Source: CAWIHK01 sp963835935
GTDB lineage: Bacteria; Bacteroidota; Ignavibacteria; UBA10030; CAVZMI01
Assembly: GCA_963835935.1 (NCBI GenBank)
Contig: CAWIHK010000002.1
Coordinates: 186,001-250,000, forward strand
Length of the DNA stretch: 64,000 nt
Reading direction: 5' to 3'
This document shows, in pieces, positions 37,356 through 45,842 of this stretch (position 1 is the stretch's first letter; each line of letters begins with the position of its first letter). A program made the position numbers and the translations under genes. The notes beneath the pieces are model-generated. The model made no database searches and was not told the origin of the DNA. It saw nothing but the letters and a program-made list of their open reading frames with translations.

Positions 37356-37580
37356 TTAGGCTTTGGCCGTTGTCTCGGTTGCCTTTTTCCCGTACATCTT
37401 GTTAAAACGTTCAACTCGACCTTGAGTATCGAGCAACTTTTGCCGTCCGGTAAAAAATGGATGGCAGTTCGAACAAATTTCAACTTTTATATTGCCCGCG
37501 GTCGATCTCGTTTCAAACGTATTGCCGCAAATGCATGTGACAATCGATTTTTTGTACTCAGGGTGAATACCTGGCTTCAT
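37356..37580 (-). CDS. rpmE: Large-subunit ribosomal protein L31, zinc form
   Basis: 74 residues. MKPGIHPEYKKSIVTCICGN followed by EICSNCHPFFTGRQKLLDT is L31 with four Cys ligands (C16, C18, C36, C39 region), the zinc-containing housekeeping form. The C-terminal ~10 residues are an Ala/Thr/Lys tail. Confidence 0.96.
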   Translation of the reverse strand: MKPGIHPEYKKSIVTCICGNTFETRSTAGNIKVEICSNCHPFFTGRQKLLDTQGRVERFNKMYGKKATETTAKA

Positions 37581-37727
37581 CTTGACTCCTTTGCACGCTT
37601 ATTTATCATAATATTATGATAAAATATAATTTTTTTTTTGATAAATTGCAATCCCATTCAGGATAAAAATATTGAAGTTCTCAGAGGTTTTAAGTACATT
37701 AATAAATAATTTCTTAGGAAAATAATA

Positions 37728-38666
37728 ATGCGTTATTACCACATATTTCTAATCCTTTTTTTGTTCATGAGTGATAAATGTTTTTCGGATTCCAACACCA
37801 CTTTCCGTTTTCTGCAGCTCGATGGCAGCGCCCGTGCGGCCGGATTAGGCGGAAGTTTTTTAAGTATCACAAACGATCCAAATGGCATCTTTACAAATCC
37901 GGCAATTCTCGGAACAATCGACAACCATAAAATATCTTTCGGGTTTTCGAAACTTCTTCTCGACATCAATGCGGGTTCGGCAAGTTATGCACAAAACATG
38001 GGTGAAAATGGGTGTGCCGGCGGCAGTGTTCAATATATTAATTACGGATCGTTTACTCAAACAGATGATGATGGAAATAATATTGGAACTTTTAAAGCAA
38101 GTGAAGTTGCATTCTCAGTGGGTTACTCAAATAAGTTGAATGATAATCTTTACTACGGGATCACCGGCCGCTTTATTTATTCTTCCATTTCCATCTATTC
38201 CTCAACCGGACTCGGATGCGACATGGGCATTCTCTATGCCATACCCGAAAAAATGTGGACATTTGGATTATCGGTTACGAATCTTGGAACACAATTAAAA
38301 TCATATCTATCAACGAAAGAATCTCTCCCGACCTCGGTAAACATCGGCCTCTCAAAACAACTTGAACATCTCCCTCTTCTCTTTAATTTCGCGTTGCGTG
38401 ATATTAACAATAACGAGGGGAGCTTCGGTGAGCGATTCAAATCATTTTCAATCGGCGGCGAATTTACTTTGAGTTCTGTTGTTAAACTTCGTGTCGGCTA
38501 TAACAATCAACGGCGGCAAGACATGAATGTAGGATCTTCTGCCGGGTTGGCTGGATTTTCAATCGGAACCGGTATCACAGTGAAAGGCTATCAAATCGAT
38601 TATGCTTATAACTCGATGGGAAATATCGGAGCAACAAATCTCGTAAATATCTCGACTCAATTCTGA
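37728..38666 (+). CDS. PorV/PorQ-family outer-membrane protein
   Basis: 312 residues with a signal peptide. FLQLDGSARAAGLGGSFLSI followed by DPNGIFTNPA is the N-terminal signature of PorV/PorQ-like FadL-fold barrels; the rest alternates as amphipathic beta strands ending in an aromatic-type strand (NIGATNLVNISTQF). PorV and PorQ are shuttle or associated proteins of the type IX secretion system, consistent with two T9SS cargo proteins in this window. Several paralogs are usual, so the exact role is open. Confidence 0.85.
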   Translation: MRYYHIFLILFLFMSDKCFSDSNTTFRFLQLDGSARAAGLGGSFLSITNDPNGIFTNPAILGTIDNHKISFGFSKLLLDINAGSASYAQNMGENGCAGGSVQYINYGSFTQTDDDGNNIGTFKASEVAFSVGYSNKLNDNLYYGITGRFIYSSISIYSSTGLGCDMGILYAIPEKMWTFGLSVTNLGTQLKSYLSTKESLPTSVNIGLSKQLEHLPLLFNFALRDINNNEGSFGERFKSFSIGGEFTLSSVVKLRVGYNNQRRQDMNVGSSAGLAGFSIGTGITVKGYQIDYAYNSMGNIGATNLVNISTQF

Positions 38667-38692
38667 TTCCTGCAACTTCCCGTCACCGTACA

Positions 38693-39142
38693 TCAAACTA
38701 ATAACTGTCTTCCTGTTTCGATGAGTTCATTAATGATGCCGGTGACTTTTTCTTCAAGTTCTATCGGACATCCCCAATAATCGAAGATGCCTCCACGATT
38801 GGTATTATATCCACATAAAACAAAAACACCGGTTCCTAGTTTAGTCTTGAGACGGCTAGCTAACCAACCGACAAAACCGCTGTTATCTTTGCAGTCGTCG
38901 AAGTGAAAAGAAAATATTTTGAACAGTTCCTTTGATACTTTATTTGATGGTACTAACTGGCTCCAAACCTCACTGTCTCTGACAAGCGCTATTGCATCCT
39001 GGCGAATAGAAGAAAGAAAATCATTAAGAGGAAACTCTTCAAATGTATAACTTCCTTTATAAATCGCAAAGTCACTTTCGGCGATGACTTTCAAGAGTCT
39101 TTTTTCCATTTGTTCGGTGGTTTCATGACTTACTCGAACCAT
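38693..39142 (-). CDS. DUF6196-like protein
   Basis: 149 residues. It begins MVRVSHETTEQMEKRLLKVI and has YTFEEFPLNDF and a CGYNTNRGGIFDYWGCPIE motif; I recognise the pattern as DUF6196, from memory. Cytosolic, no signal peptide. Function unknown. First of several small accessory genes on this strand. Confidence 0.6.
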   Translation of the reverse strand: MVRVSHETTEQMEKRLLKVIAESDFAIYKGSYTFEEFPLNDFLSSIRQDAIALVRDSEVWSQLVPSNKVSKELFKIFSFHFDDCKDNSGFVGWLASRLKTKLGTGVFVLCGYNTNRGGIFDYWGCPIELEEKVTGIINELIETGRQLLV

Positions 39143-39227
39143 GTTCTATCCCCTTCTGGCGTACAACTATAAAACTCGCTGAAACCTACATTGAATATGG
39201 CCATTGTTATGTATAGTTTTTGTTTTT

Positions 39228-39584
39228 TTATTCGATGATCTGCTGCAAAAAATCGCCATCGATAATCATTAGTTTTACACCATTTTTTGAGATAGAACGG
39301 TGTGAACTTAGGCCATCCGAAACAACATATGTCGATCCCTTTGTCATTATAAACTCTTTGCCATCTTGTGATTCAGATACAAATTCACCATCCAGACAAT
39401 GTACAATATGTCCCTTCTGACACCAATGGTCAGCCATATAACCTTTTGAATACTCCACTATCCTTATTCTTAATCCTGGAAACTGAATAGTTTGCCAAAA
39501 TGCTTTTCCACTTTCTCCCTTATGTTCAGTCTTAGGAATTGCTGTCCAATCTATTGTTTGAAATGGAATATTTTTATTATTCAT
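39228..39584 (-). CDS. DHCW-motif cupin-fold protein
   Basis: 118 residues from the second ATG (39584), which has AAGGA at proper spacing; the frame opens three codons earlier. MADHWCQKGHIVHCLDGEF matches the small cupins named for a DHCW motif. The His/Cys cluster could bind a metal. Substrate unknown. Confidence 0.72.
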   Translation of the reverse strand: MNNKNIPFQTIDWTAIPKTEHKGESGKAFWQTIQFPGLRIRIVEYSKGYMADHWCQKGHIVHCLDGEFVSESQDGKEFIMTKGSTYVVSDGLSSHRSISKNGVKLMIIDGDFLQQIIE

Positions 39585-39648
39585 TTTTATCATCCTTAAT
39601 TATGCGAAAGAGCCATGTGAACAATTCATAGGATTGTTTGCCGGTCGG

Positions 39649-40149
39649 TCAATTAATGAATTTTTGCAGAATATGGACATCCAAGAGTTTCCCAAATTTA
39701 CGCCCGACCTCTTTCATCGTACCGATGTGAACAAAACCGAAACTCTCATTAAGATGTAAACTCGCGTTGCTTTCACTTACGACCCGGGCAATAATTGTAT
39801 GATATCTCAAGCGCCGGGCTTCGTCGATGATTGCTTGTTTAAGTTTTCGTCCAATACCCTGTCCGCGGTATTCCGACTTGACATAGAACGATGTTTCTCC
39901 GGTATCATCGTATGCGCGGCGCTCAGACCACCGGCTCAGCGACGTCCAACCGACTACTTTTTCATCGACTACTGCAACCAGAATGGGATGCCTTTCTCCA
40001 TGAGATTGAAACCACTGTAACCGCTCGGCTGTACTTTTAGGCTCTGTATCGAAAGTTGCCGTTGTCGTGAGAATTGCCTCATTGTAAATTTCAGTGATTG
40101 CATCCAGATCGGACAATGCGGCGTTTCTGATCAAGATCGTTTTATTCAT
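39649..40149 (-). CDS. GNAT acetyltransferase, phosphinothricin-acetyltransferase type
   Basis: 166 residues. The acetyl-CoA loop is EYRGQGIGRKLKQAIIDEAR; IYNEAILTTTATFDTEP near the N-terminus and LNESFGFVHIGTMKEVGRKF near the C-terminus are typical of the PAT/YncA group, which acetylates amino groups of phosphinothricin, methionine analogues and similar compounds. The natural substrate is not clear. Confidence 0.85.
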   Translation of the reverse strand: MNKTILIRNAALSDLDAITEIYNEAILTTTATFDTEPKSTAERLQWFQSHGERHPILVAVVDEKVVGWTSLSRWSERRAYDDTGETSFYVKSEYRGQGIGRKLKQAIIDEARRLRYHTIIARVVSESNASLHLNESFGFVHIGTMKEVGRKFGKLLDVHILQKFIN

Positions 40150-40247
40150 AATGTCCTTAAAACTAATTGCTGAAAATATTTTCCTTTGGTATCTTCCTAT
40201 CGACTGTTATCGTTAATAAAAAAACTATTTACAGAACAGCGAGTAAA

Positions 40248-40607
40248 TTATTTAATATCATCAGTGTAATATTCTAATACTTTTAATGCAAATCTACTCG
40301 AGACGCTTGCTGGCCCGCCCCCCATTTCAATTCCGACCTCGATTGCCTCAATTATTTGTTCTCTTGTCGCTCCGCCTTTTAAGGCTTCATGTATATGCCA
40401 TTCCATACAGGGTTCACAGTTTTTAAAAATCGAAATCCCCAAACCTATAAGTTCCTTAAATTTTTTCTCCAGATTATTATCTTTATATGTATTTTGATCT
40501 AACTTATTAAATATCCTATACACTTCGGATAATTTCAATAAATTGGCATGTCCTATTTTTCGATCTTCAATAATCTTTTCGATTTTTTCTTTATTTACTT
40601 TATCCAT
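40248..40607 (-). CDS. Carboxymuconolactone-decarboxylase (AhpD-like) family protein, last gene of the LysR-linked operon
   Basis: 119 residues. The all-helical CMD domain carries Cys64-x-x-Cys67-x-x-x-His71 (CEPCMEWH), the thiol/peroxidase-type signature of AhpD, followed by GATREQIIEAIEVGIEMGG. Such proteins reduce peroxides or disulfides with the CxxC pair. It is 61 bp downstream of the cysteine desulfurase and is a paralog of the first gene of the same operon (42368-42646), with an extra ~25-residue N-terminal helix. Confidence 0.85.
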   Translation of the reverse strand: MDKVNKEKIEKIIEDRKIGHANLLKLSEVYRIFNKLDQNTYKDNNLEKKFKELIGLGISIFKNCEPCMEWHIHEALKGGATREQIIEAIEVGIEMGGGPASVSSRFALKVLEYYTDDIK

Positions 40608-40668
40608 TTATATTTTCTCCTGTAATATTTGCATCCGTGAATTATGAATTTGCATTGAGAGTGAACAG

Positions 40669-41829
40669 CTATCCAAGATCTCCAAAATTAGTACTCTCAC
40701 GAAGATCATTTATAATACCAGGTATTATTTCTATCACCCTGTCAACTTCGTCTTCTGTTGTATAACGACTCAATGAAAAACGTATTGATCCATGAATCGC
40801 TACATCCGGTACTCCGATTGCTCGCAAAACATGACTCGGCTCAGAAGATCCTGACGAACATGCCGATCCGGCTGAAGCGTAAATACCGTATTTATCAAGT
40901 CGATGTAAAAGTGCTTCACTATCAATATATGAAAAACTTATATTCGTCGTATTCGACAAACGCTCTGAATCATGGCCATTAATAAATATTTCGGGACACT
41001 TATTCGACAAATTCAATTCTAAAAGATCCCTGAGTCTGGCAACGTTAATCTGTTCGTATGCAATATTATCCAAGGCAAGTTCACATGCTTTTCCGAGAGC
41101 AACAATCGATGCTAAGTTTTCAGTACCGGCTCTATGTCCATATTCCTGATGACCACCTATTAAGTTTGGAAAAAACTTGCAGCCTTTTCTCACATACAGT
41201 ACACCAATACCTTTTGGCGCATGAAGCTTGTGACCTGACATTGAGAGCATGTCAACACCAAGCTTTTTGACATCAATTGAAACCTTCCCGACAGCCTGAA
41301 CTGCATCAGTATGAAATAGTATTCCGCGTTCACGGCAAATCACACCAACCTCTGCAATTGGAAATATTACGCCCGTCTCGTTGTTCGCATACATTATTGA
41401 AACTAATGCCGTATCATTATCAATTGCATCCACGAATGCATCCATATCAAGTCTTCCTGCTCTATCAACCGACAAATATGTAGCTTTGTATCCTTTCCGT
41501 TCCAAATTCTTCACTAGATTAAGAACTGCAGGATGTTCAACTCGAGTCGTGATTATATGCCTTTTATTTTCATCTGACTGAATCGCGCTTCTAATCGATG
41601 TATTATCACTTTCCGTTCCGCAGCTTGTAAAAATTATTTCTTCTGGCTCTGCGCCGATCAGTAATGCGACCTTTTCTCTGGCCTGTTCGATCTTGTTATA
41701 AAGATTTCTACCAAAAGAATGACTGCTCGAAGGATTGCCATATAATTCTATTAAATATGGAAGCATCTCGTTTAAAACCTCAGGCGAAATAGTGGTAGTT
41801 GCATTATTATCCAGATAAATAGTTTTCAT
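40669..41829 (-). CDS. Cysteine desulfurase, NifS/IscS class
   Basis: About 386 residues from the ATG at 41829: GGAG lies 7 bases upstream and MKTIYLDNNATTTISPEV is the family start. The PLP lysine is Lys201 (SGHKLHAPKG) and the active Cys is Cys324 (SACSSGSSEPSHVL), a class I loop. It removes sulfur from cysteine as an enzyme-bound persulfide. No IscU or SufU scaffold is adjacent. Instead it lies between a C_GCAxxG protein (19 bp upstream) and a CMD protein, which suggests a sulfur-transfer or redox role other than bulk Fe-S assembly. Confidence 0.9.
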   Translation of the reverse strand: MKTIYLDNNATTTISPEVLNEMLPYLIELYGNPSSSHSFGRNLYNKIEQAREKVALLIGAEPEEIIFTSCGTESDNTSIRSAIQSDENKRHIITTRVEHPAVLNLVKNLERKGYKATYLSVDRAGRLDMDAFVDAIDNDTALVSIMYANNETGVIFPIAEVGVICRERGILFHTDAVQAVGKVSIDVKKLGVDMLSMSGHKLHAPKGIGVLYVRKGCKFFPNLIGGHQEYGHRAGTENLASIVALGKACELALDNIAYEQINVARLRDLLELNLSNKCPEIFINGHDSERLSNTTNISFSYIDSEALLHRLDKYGIYASAGSACSSGSSEPSHVLRAIGVPDVAIHGSIRFSLSRYTTEDEVDRVIEIIPGIINDLRESTNFGDLG

Positions 41830-41848
41830 TTTTTCTCCATACAAATTT

Positions 41849-42283
41849 TCATTTACAACAAACATTTTCTTTCTCAAGAATCTCATACAATATACCGGCG
41901 GCTTCAGCGGTTAATTTTTTACATTTGAGTTTGTTTTCCTGTTCTCCCAATAAATTCAGAATCTTTTCACAGTTTGTGTCGCCAAATTTTTCAAGGAAAA
42001 GGGTCCTGAATTCGGCCGACAAAGAAAACACTTTCTGTTTATCATCACAAGGATCCTTCCGCCCATATAGCCAGCCCAGAGCTATAATACCACCAGTCAA
42101 AGCGCCACAGGCTTCACAGTTGGATCCGCCAATTCCTCCGCCAAAACCAGAAGCAAATTTTGTAATACTTAGGTCTGGTGCTTTATTATACAATTCCACA
42201 AACGTTTTAAAAATTGCCTCAGCACAATGAAATCCTGACTGGTAATTCATAAAGGTCTTCTGTTCGATGTCTTTCTTTGTCAT
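41849..42283 (-). CDS. C_GCAxxG_C_C family redox protein
   Basis: 144 residues. Conserved pattern: Cys20 in GFHCAEAIF, FGGGIGGSNCEACGALTGG with Cys56 and Cys59, Cys79, and Cys105 in TNCEKIL, then further C-terminal Cys (121, 142, 143). The family is suspected to hold a cofactor or act as a redox protein and often sits beside selenium- or sulfur-handling genes. Here it is followed by a cysteine desulfurase, 19 bp away. The double Cys near the end (VCCK) is unusual. Confidence 0.88.
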   Translation of the reverse strand: MTKKDIEQKTFMNYQSGFHCAEAIFKTFVELYNKAPDLSITKFASGFGGGIGGSNCEACGALTGGIIALGWLYGRKDPCDDKQKVFSLSAEFRTLFLEKFGDTNCEKILNLLGEQENKLKCKKLTAEAAGILYEILEKENVCCK

Positions 42284-42367
42284 GGTTTTCTCCGAAAATT
42301 ATTATGCGTCCAAAAAGTCGAATTTTATAAATATCGATCCATAGCTGCGGCTACGCGGGGCCGCCGC

Positions 42368-42646
42368 CTATTCCTTTTCAAGCTTATTAATTACGGCTGA
42401 ATATTTAGCTTTTTTACTTCCGGCACTTATTGACATTGCGATCGCAAGGGATTCTGCAATTTCTTCTTTTGAAGCACCTGAATTCACAGTCCTTTTATAA
42501 TGATATTCAAGACATGGAGTACAATCGGCCATTACAGAATTTGATACTGCAATTAATTCTTTTGTTTTTCCATCAAGAATATTAGGTTGATAAGCATTAC
42601 TTGAGAATTTTTCCCACAGTTCGTCAATCTCTTTTAAAATAAACAT
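42368..42646 (-). CDS. Carboxymuconolactone-decarboxylase (AhpD-like) family protein, first gene of the LysR-linked operon
   Basis: 92 residues. Cys42-x-x-Cys45-x-x-x-His49 (CTPCLEYH) and GASKEEIAESLAIAMSISAG match the AhpD-like CMD fold. It starts 150 bp from the divergent LysR gene and heads the minus-strand operon. ATTTAAGGAGAAACC upstream gives a good ribosome binding site. Confidence 0.86.
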   Translation of the reverse strand: MFILKEIDELWEKFSSNAYQPNILDGKTKELIAVSNSVMADCTPCLEYHYKRTVNSGASKEEIAESLAIAMSISAGSKKAKYSAVINKLEKE

Positions 42647-42720
42647 TGGTTTCTCCTTAAATTATTGTGTGTATTAAAGATTGATTTTTTACTGTTCTCA
42701 ACTTATATTGATAATAATCA

Positions 42721-42776
42721 ATCGGAATTACCGTGTCAATAGTCTAATATCGATACATTATATCGACTATTCCGAT
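42721..42776. promoter_or_regulatory. Nested inverted repeats in the LysR/CMD intergenic region (likely LysR operator)
   Basis: Three perfect inverted repeats interlock in 56 bp: ATCGGAAT (42721-42728)/ATTCCGAT (42769-42776); AATAGTC (42738-42744)/GACTATT (42765-42771); TCGAT (42750-42754)/ATCGA (42762-42766). The last fits a LysR T-N11-A box. The cluster ends 20 bp before the LysR start and 75 bp from the start of the divergent operon, right for control of both. Confidence 0.65.
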
Positions 42777-42796
42777 ATGCATGAGAGACCAGTACT

Positions 42797-43705
42797 ATGG
42801 ACTTAAAACAGCTAAATACTTTCAGAACGATAGCAACACTTGGAAGCTTTAACCAGGCCGCTGATGTGCTTGATTTAGCACAATCCACGGTATCTGACCA
42901 AATCAAAGCACTGGAAGGAGATTTGGGTGTAAAATTATTTAATAGAGATGGAAAAAAAATTTCTCTTACCTCTGAAGGTGAACTTTTTCTGCAATACGCT
43001 CAAAAGATGATAAACCTTGAAGAAGAAATTCGAACAGAAGTAAAAGGAAGCAAAGATGTTTATGGTTCCTTATCAATTAGAATTCCAGAAACCATCAGTA
43101 CATATTATTTACCACAAGTATTAAAAAAATTTCGAAGCCGTTTTCCTTATGTTGAATTTCTTTTTAATTCCTGTTCTTCTCATGGGTTGCAGGAAGAACT
43201 GCGTTCCGGAATAATTAATCTCGCATTTTTAATAACCAGCGACTTCAAGGATGTTGATTTGGAGACACATACTTTGAGGGAAGTTCCATTATCGATGATT
43301 ACTTATCCGAGTAATCCAATTGCAGCAAAATCCCGTGTGAAGCTTATCGAATTAAAAAATGAGCCCATATTTGTGACATCTAGTGATTGCAACTATTTTA
43401 AAATATTGGAAGAATTCTTTGCTAAGGAAAAGATCAAATTATCAACTTTATATCGTATCAATAGCATTGGAGCAATAAAGAAAAATATAATTTCAGGTAC
43501 CGGTATCGCCCTCCTTACAAAAATTGCTGTGCAGGAAGAAATATCGAAGAGCTTACTTGTTGAACTGCCATTTGAAAAAGGACCTTTGAGCGCCAAGATG
43601 TTAATGATCCGGTTGAAAAATAAATGGCACCCGCCAATTCTGGAAGCGTTTATGGATATCATGAAAGAAACACTATCTACAACTTCTGGTTCAACAAAAT
43701 CATAG
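42797..43705 (+). CDS. LysR-family transcription regulator
   Basis: 302 residues. The N-terminal winged helix-turn-helix is MDLKQLNTFRTIATLGSFNQ through LAQSTVSDQIKALEGDLG. From ~90 the periplasmic-binding-like effector domain follows (SLSIRIPETISTYYLPQVLKKF, in part). It is divergent from the CMD/C_GCAxxG/desulfurase operon across nested palindromes and is therefore the likely regulator of that operon and of itself. CysB/CysL-like sensing of a sulfur metabolite is a guess. Confidence 0.92.
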   Translation: MDLKQLNTFRTIATLGSFNQAADVLDLAQSTVSDQIKALEGDLGVKLFNRDGKKISLTSEGELFLQYAQKMINLEEEIRTEVKGSKDVYGSLSIRIPETISTYYLPQVLKKFRSRFPYVEFLFNSCSSHGLQEELRSGIINLAFLITSDFKDVDLETHTLREVPLSMITYPSNPIAAKSRVKLIELKNEPIFVTSSDCNYFKILEEFFAKEKIKLSTLYRINSIGAIKKNIISGTGIALLTKIAVQEEISKSLLVELPFEKGPLSAKMLMIRLKNKWHPPILEAFMDIMKETLSTTSGSTKS

Positions 43706-43810
43706 ATGCATTAACTTTTTAACATTTATGTATTTGCACAACTTGTTGCAGACATCGGTACGCTGTCTCCTATTACAGCGTATAGAAGTTCCAAACCTTG
43801 CAGTTTGATG

Positions 43811-44422
43811 TTATTCTATTTTTTCAAATATAAATTCACAATGATCTTTCCCAAAAGCAATGGTATTTTCCCACGAGCTTCCACGATGAAATTTAATCTC
43901 TGGAAAAGCCTTTGTATAAAATTCTTTATCTTCTTCGCAAAATAGCCTAGTTAATTCTGGAGTTTCTGATTCGCTAAAGAAACCGTGAAAGGGGCATTTC
44001 GTAACAATACGATGGCAAATATTATCATTTTTCTGCAGGTATTCCCTATTACAAAACCGTCCCGCGCCCTTTTCGTCAACTAAATCAAGATAACTCATAA
44101 GTAACTCTAAAGGATTCATACAAGAAAACTTTAATGATCGAAAAACTGTCAAGGATTCATTTAATCCAATAGGAACCATTGTCTTTCTCATGATTTCAAA
44201 AGCCTTTTCCTTATTAAATTTATCTTGAAGTTCTAAATACATAGCAGCAACAATGGGGAGCCGTTTTATAAAATTTGATTCAGCCCCCTTAACTCTCGAC
44301 CAGTGAGTATTTTTGAATATATCATTTTTTCTAATCAAGCATTTGATCAGAAATAGAGGCCATGACCAACCAATTTCTTTGTTCAAAACAGACTTTGCAA
44401 TTTTAATTTCTTTGAACTTCAT
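43811..44422 (-). CDS. L-2-amino-thiazoline-4-carboxylic acid hydrolase-like protein
   Basis: 203 residues. The pattern CPFHGFFSESETPELTRLFC followed by AFPEIKFHRGSSWENTIAFG and a final HCEFIFEK matches the ATC-hydrolase family, which opens a thiazoline ring on the route to cysteine. Other members act on different substrates and several are uncharacterised. It stands beside the cysteine-desulfurase operon, so a link to cysteine supply is attractive. It has its own upstream region (44423-44556). Confidence 0.72.
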   Translation of the reverse strand: MKFKEIKIAKSVLNKEIGWSWPLFLIKCLIRKNDIFKNTHWSRVKGAESNFIKRLPIVAAMYLELQDKFNKEKAFEIMRKTMVPIGLNESLTVFRSLKFSCMNPLELLMSYLDLVDEKGAGRFCNREYLQKNDNICHRIVTKCPFHGFFSESETPELTRLFCEEDKEFYTKAFPEIKFHRGSSWENTIAFGKDHCEFIFEKIE

Positions 44423-44556
44423 ACTCTTTAACCTCCTAAAAAAATTGCATCTATTTTATTTCAAAATAAATATGGGATAAGTCCACGATGAACCCTACAT
44501 TGCTTATGAGCCGATGTTAACAATAGGCCTTTTATTTTTGTCTTATAAAAAACATT

Positions 44557-45210
44557 CTAATCTTTGCAATCATCGCAAGAACAAATTTTACCCCTTGCTT
44601 TATCAAATGCTTCCTTACCTTCGCTGACAGAAAAATAAATTAATCCCGATGCTCCAATTGCATCTGCATAAATAAATCCTGTTAATTCGTATAAAAGACT
44701 TGAAACAAGCAATACAATTGACATGTATACACAAATCTTTGTACAATTTCCATCGGAAATGATTGGTTCTGATTTCAGTTGTTTACCTACTCTCTTTTTA
44801 GCAATCATAAGCCAAATCATAACTATGATTGAAATTAAAGATATAATAATACCCCAAAATGTTGTTTCGGGTTTATGTTTGTTAATAATATTTAAGAGAA
44901 TGCCTGCTAATAATCCAGCAGATAACATGTAAAAAGCATTACCAGTTATTTTCAGAGCTTTAATTTCAAATTTATTTTTTGAACTATCAGAATTTTGTTT
45001 GATTCGTAAAATCATTACGGCAATACCTATGCCTGACATTACTTCAATAAAGCTATCAATACCAAATCCAAATAAAGTCAATGTCTGGTCTTGATAACCT
45101 ATTATAATTGAAACAATACCTTCGATAATATTATAGAATATAGTAAACAAACTTAATTGATAAGCCCTTTTGTATAATTTTATTTCTTGTTCCATTTTTT
45201 TAAATTCCAT
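44557..45210 (-). CDS. CDF-like cation transporter with Cys-rich tail
   Basis: About 217 residues with five to six membrane segments. FGFGIDSFIEVMSGIGIAV carries the Asp/Glu pair of a cation-diffusion-facilitator-like TM2, and IYADAIGASGLIYFSVSEGKEA matches TM5-6. The last residues are CSCDDCKD, a soft-metal-binding tail. Start is uncertain: ATG at 45210 or 45195; a GTG at 45258 overlaps the upstream gene but has no ribosome binding site. Confidence 0.72.
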   Translation of the reverse strand: MEFKKMEQEIKLYKRAYQLSLFTIFYNIIEGIVSIIIGYQDQTLTLFGFGIDSFIEVMSGIGIAVMILRIKQNSDSSKNKFEIKALKITGNAFYMLSAGLLAGILLNIINKHKPETTFWGIIISLISIIVMIWLMIAKKRVGKQLKSEPIISDGNCTKICVYMSIVLLVSSLLYELTGFIYADAIGASGLIYFSVSEGKEAFDKARGKICSCDDCKD

Positions 45211-45248
45211 AGAATTATCAAGTACACAGCTAATTCTTTTTCTTTTTA

Positions 45249-45680
45249 TTATACACACGTATCAAGTTTGTCATTATAATATCTGTCAAATGATTGCTTA
45301 GATTTGTTTTTTGCCCAGTTCTCTAATCCCATTATTTTTATCATACATAAATTAAACACTTTCAGATTATGTGGAAATCTGTCTGCTCCATCTGCCAAAG
45401 GATGCAATAAATCGCAGGGAAAATCAGAACAATCACTACAAAATTCGACATTTTTGGATGCAGCACATTTATAGATCTTACATTTTCCACTAAATCCATA
45501 ATTTTTAAGAATCTGACAATCTCCTTCTATATTTCGGCAACCTTTGCATTCAACCTTTTCTGGTTCCAAGTTCAGTTTTGTCGCAATCATTATCCGGTAT
45601 TTTTCATTTTTTGTTGCTAAATAAAAGGAACAATTAAAACAATCTCTTCCGCATGGGGCAGTCAAATTTTTGTAATCCAT
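45249..45680 (-). CDS. DUF3795 Cys-rich protein
   Basis: 143 residues with a dense Cys pattern: PCGRDCFNCSFY, ECKGC, CQIL, KCKIYKC, CSDCSDFPC. This is the DUF3795 family, probably binding zinc or an Fe-S cluster; function unknown. It is directly upstream of the Cys-tailed transporter, so a metal-handling pair is possible. Confidence 0.85.
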   Translation of the reverse strand: MDYKNLTAPCGRDCFNCSFYLATKNEKYRIMIATKLNLEPEKVECKGCRNIEGDCQILKNYGFSGKCKIYKCAASKNVEFCSDCSDFPCDLLHPLADGADRFPHNLKVFNLCMIKIMGLENWAKNKSKQSFDRYYNDKLDTCV

Positions 45681-45842
45681 AATTTCTCCATTTTTAGTTA
45701 TTTACTTATTTAGTGGAGAAATTTTTGAATTTGTGACAGCTTCAGATAAAAAATTTTCCCAATAATTTTTCCGTGGTAGCTCCTTATCAAATATTTTAAA
45801 AAAATCGATCAATCGGGTGGTCTTTGCCAGCTTGCTATACTC

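Noticed and set aside
40669..42646. Operon as a standard isc or suf Fe-S cluster
   Set aside because: No iscU/sufU, iscA or chaperone genes; the NifU-domain and Mrp genes are 9 kb away in a different block.
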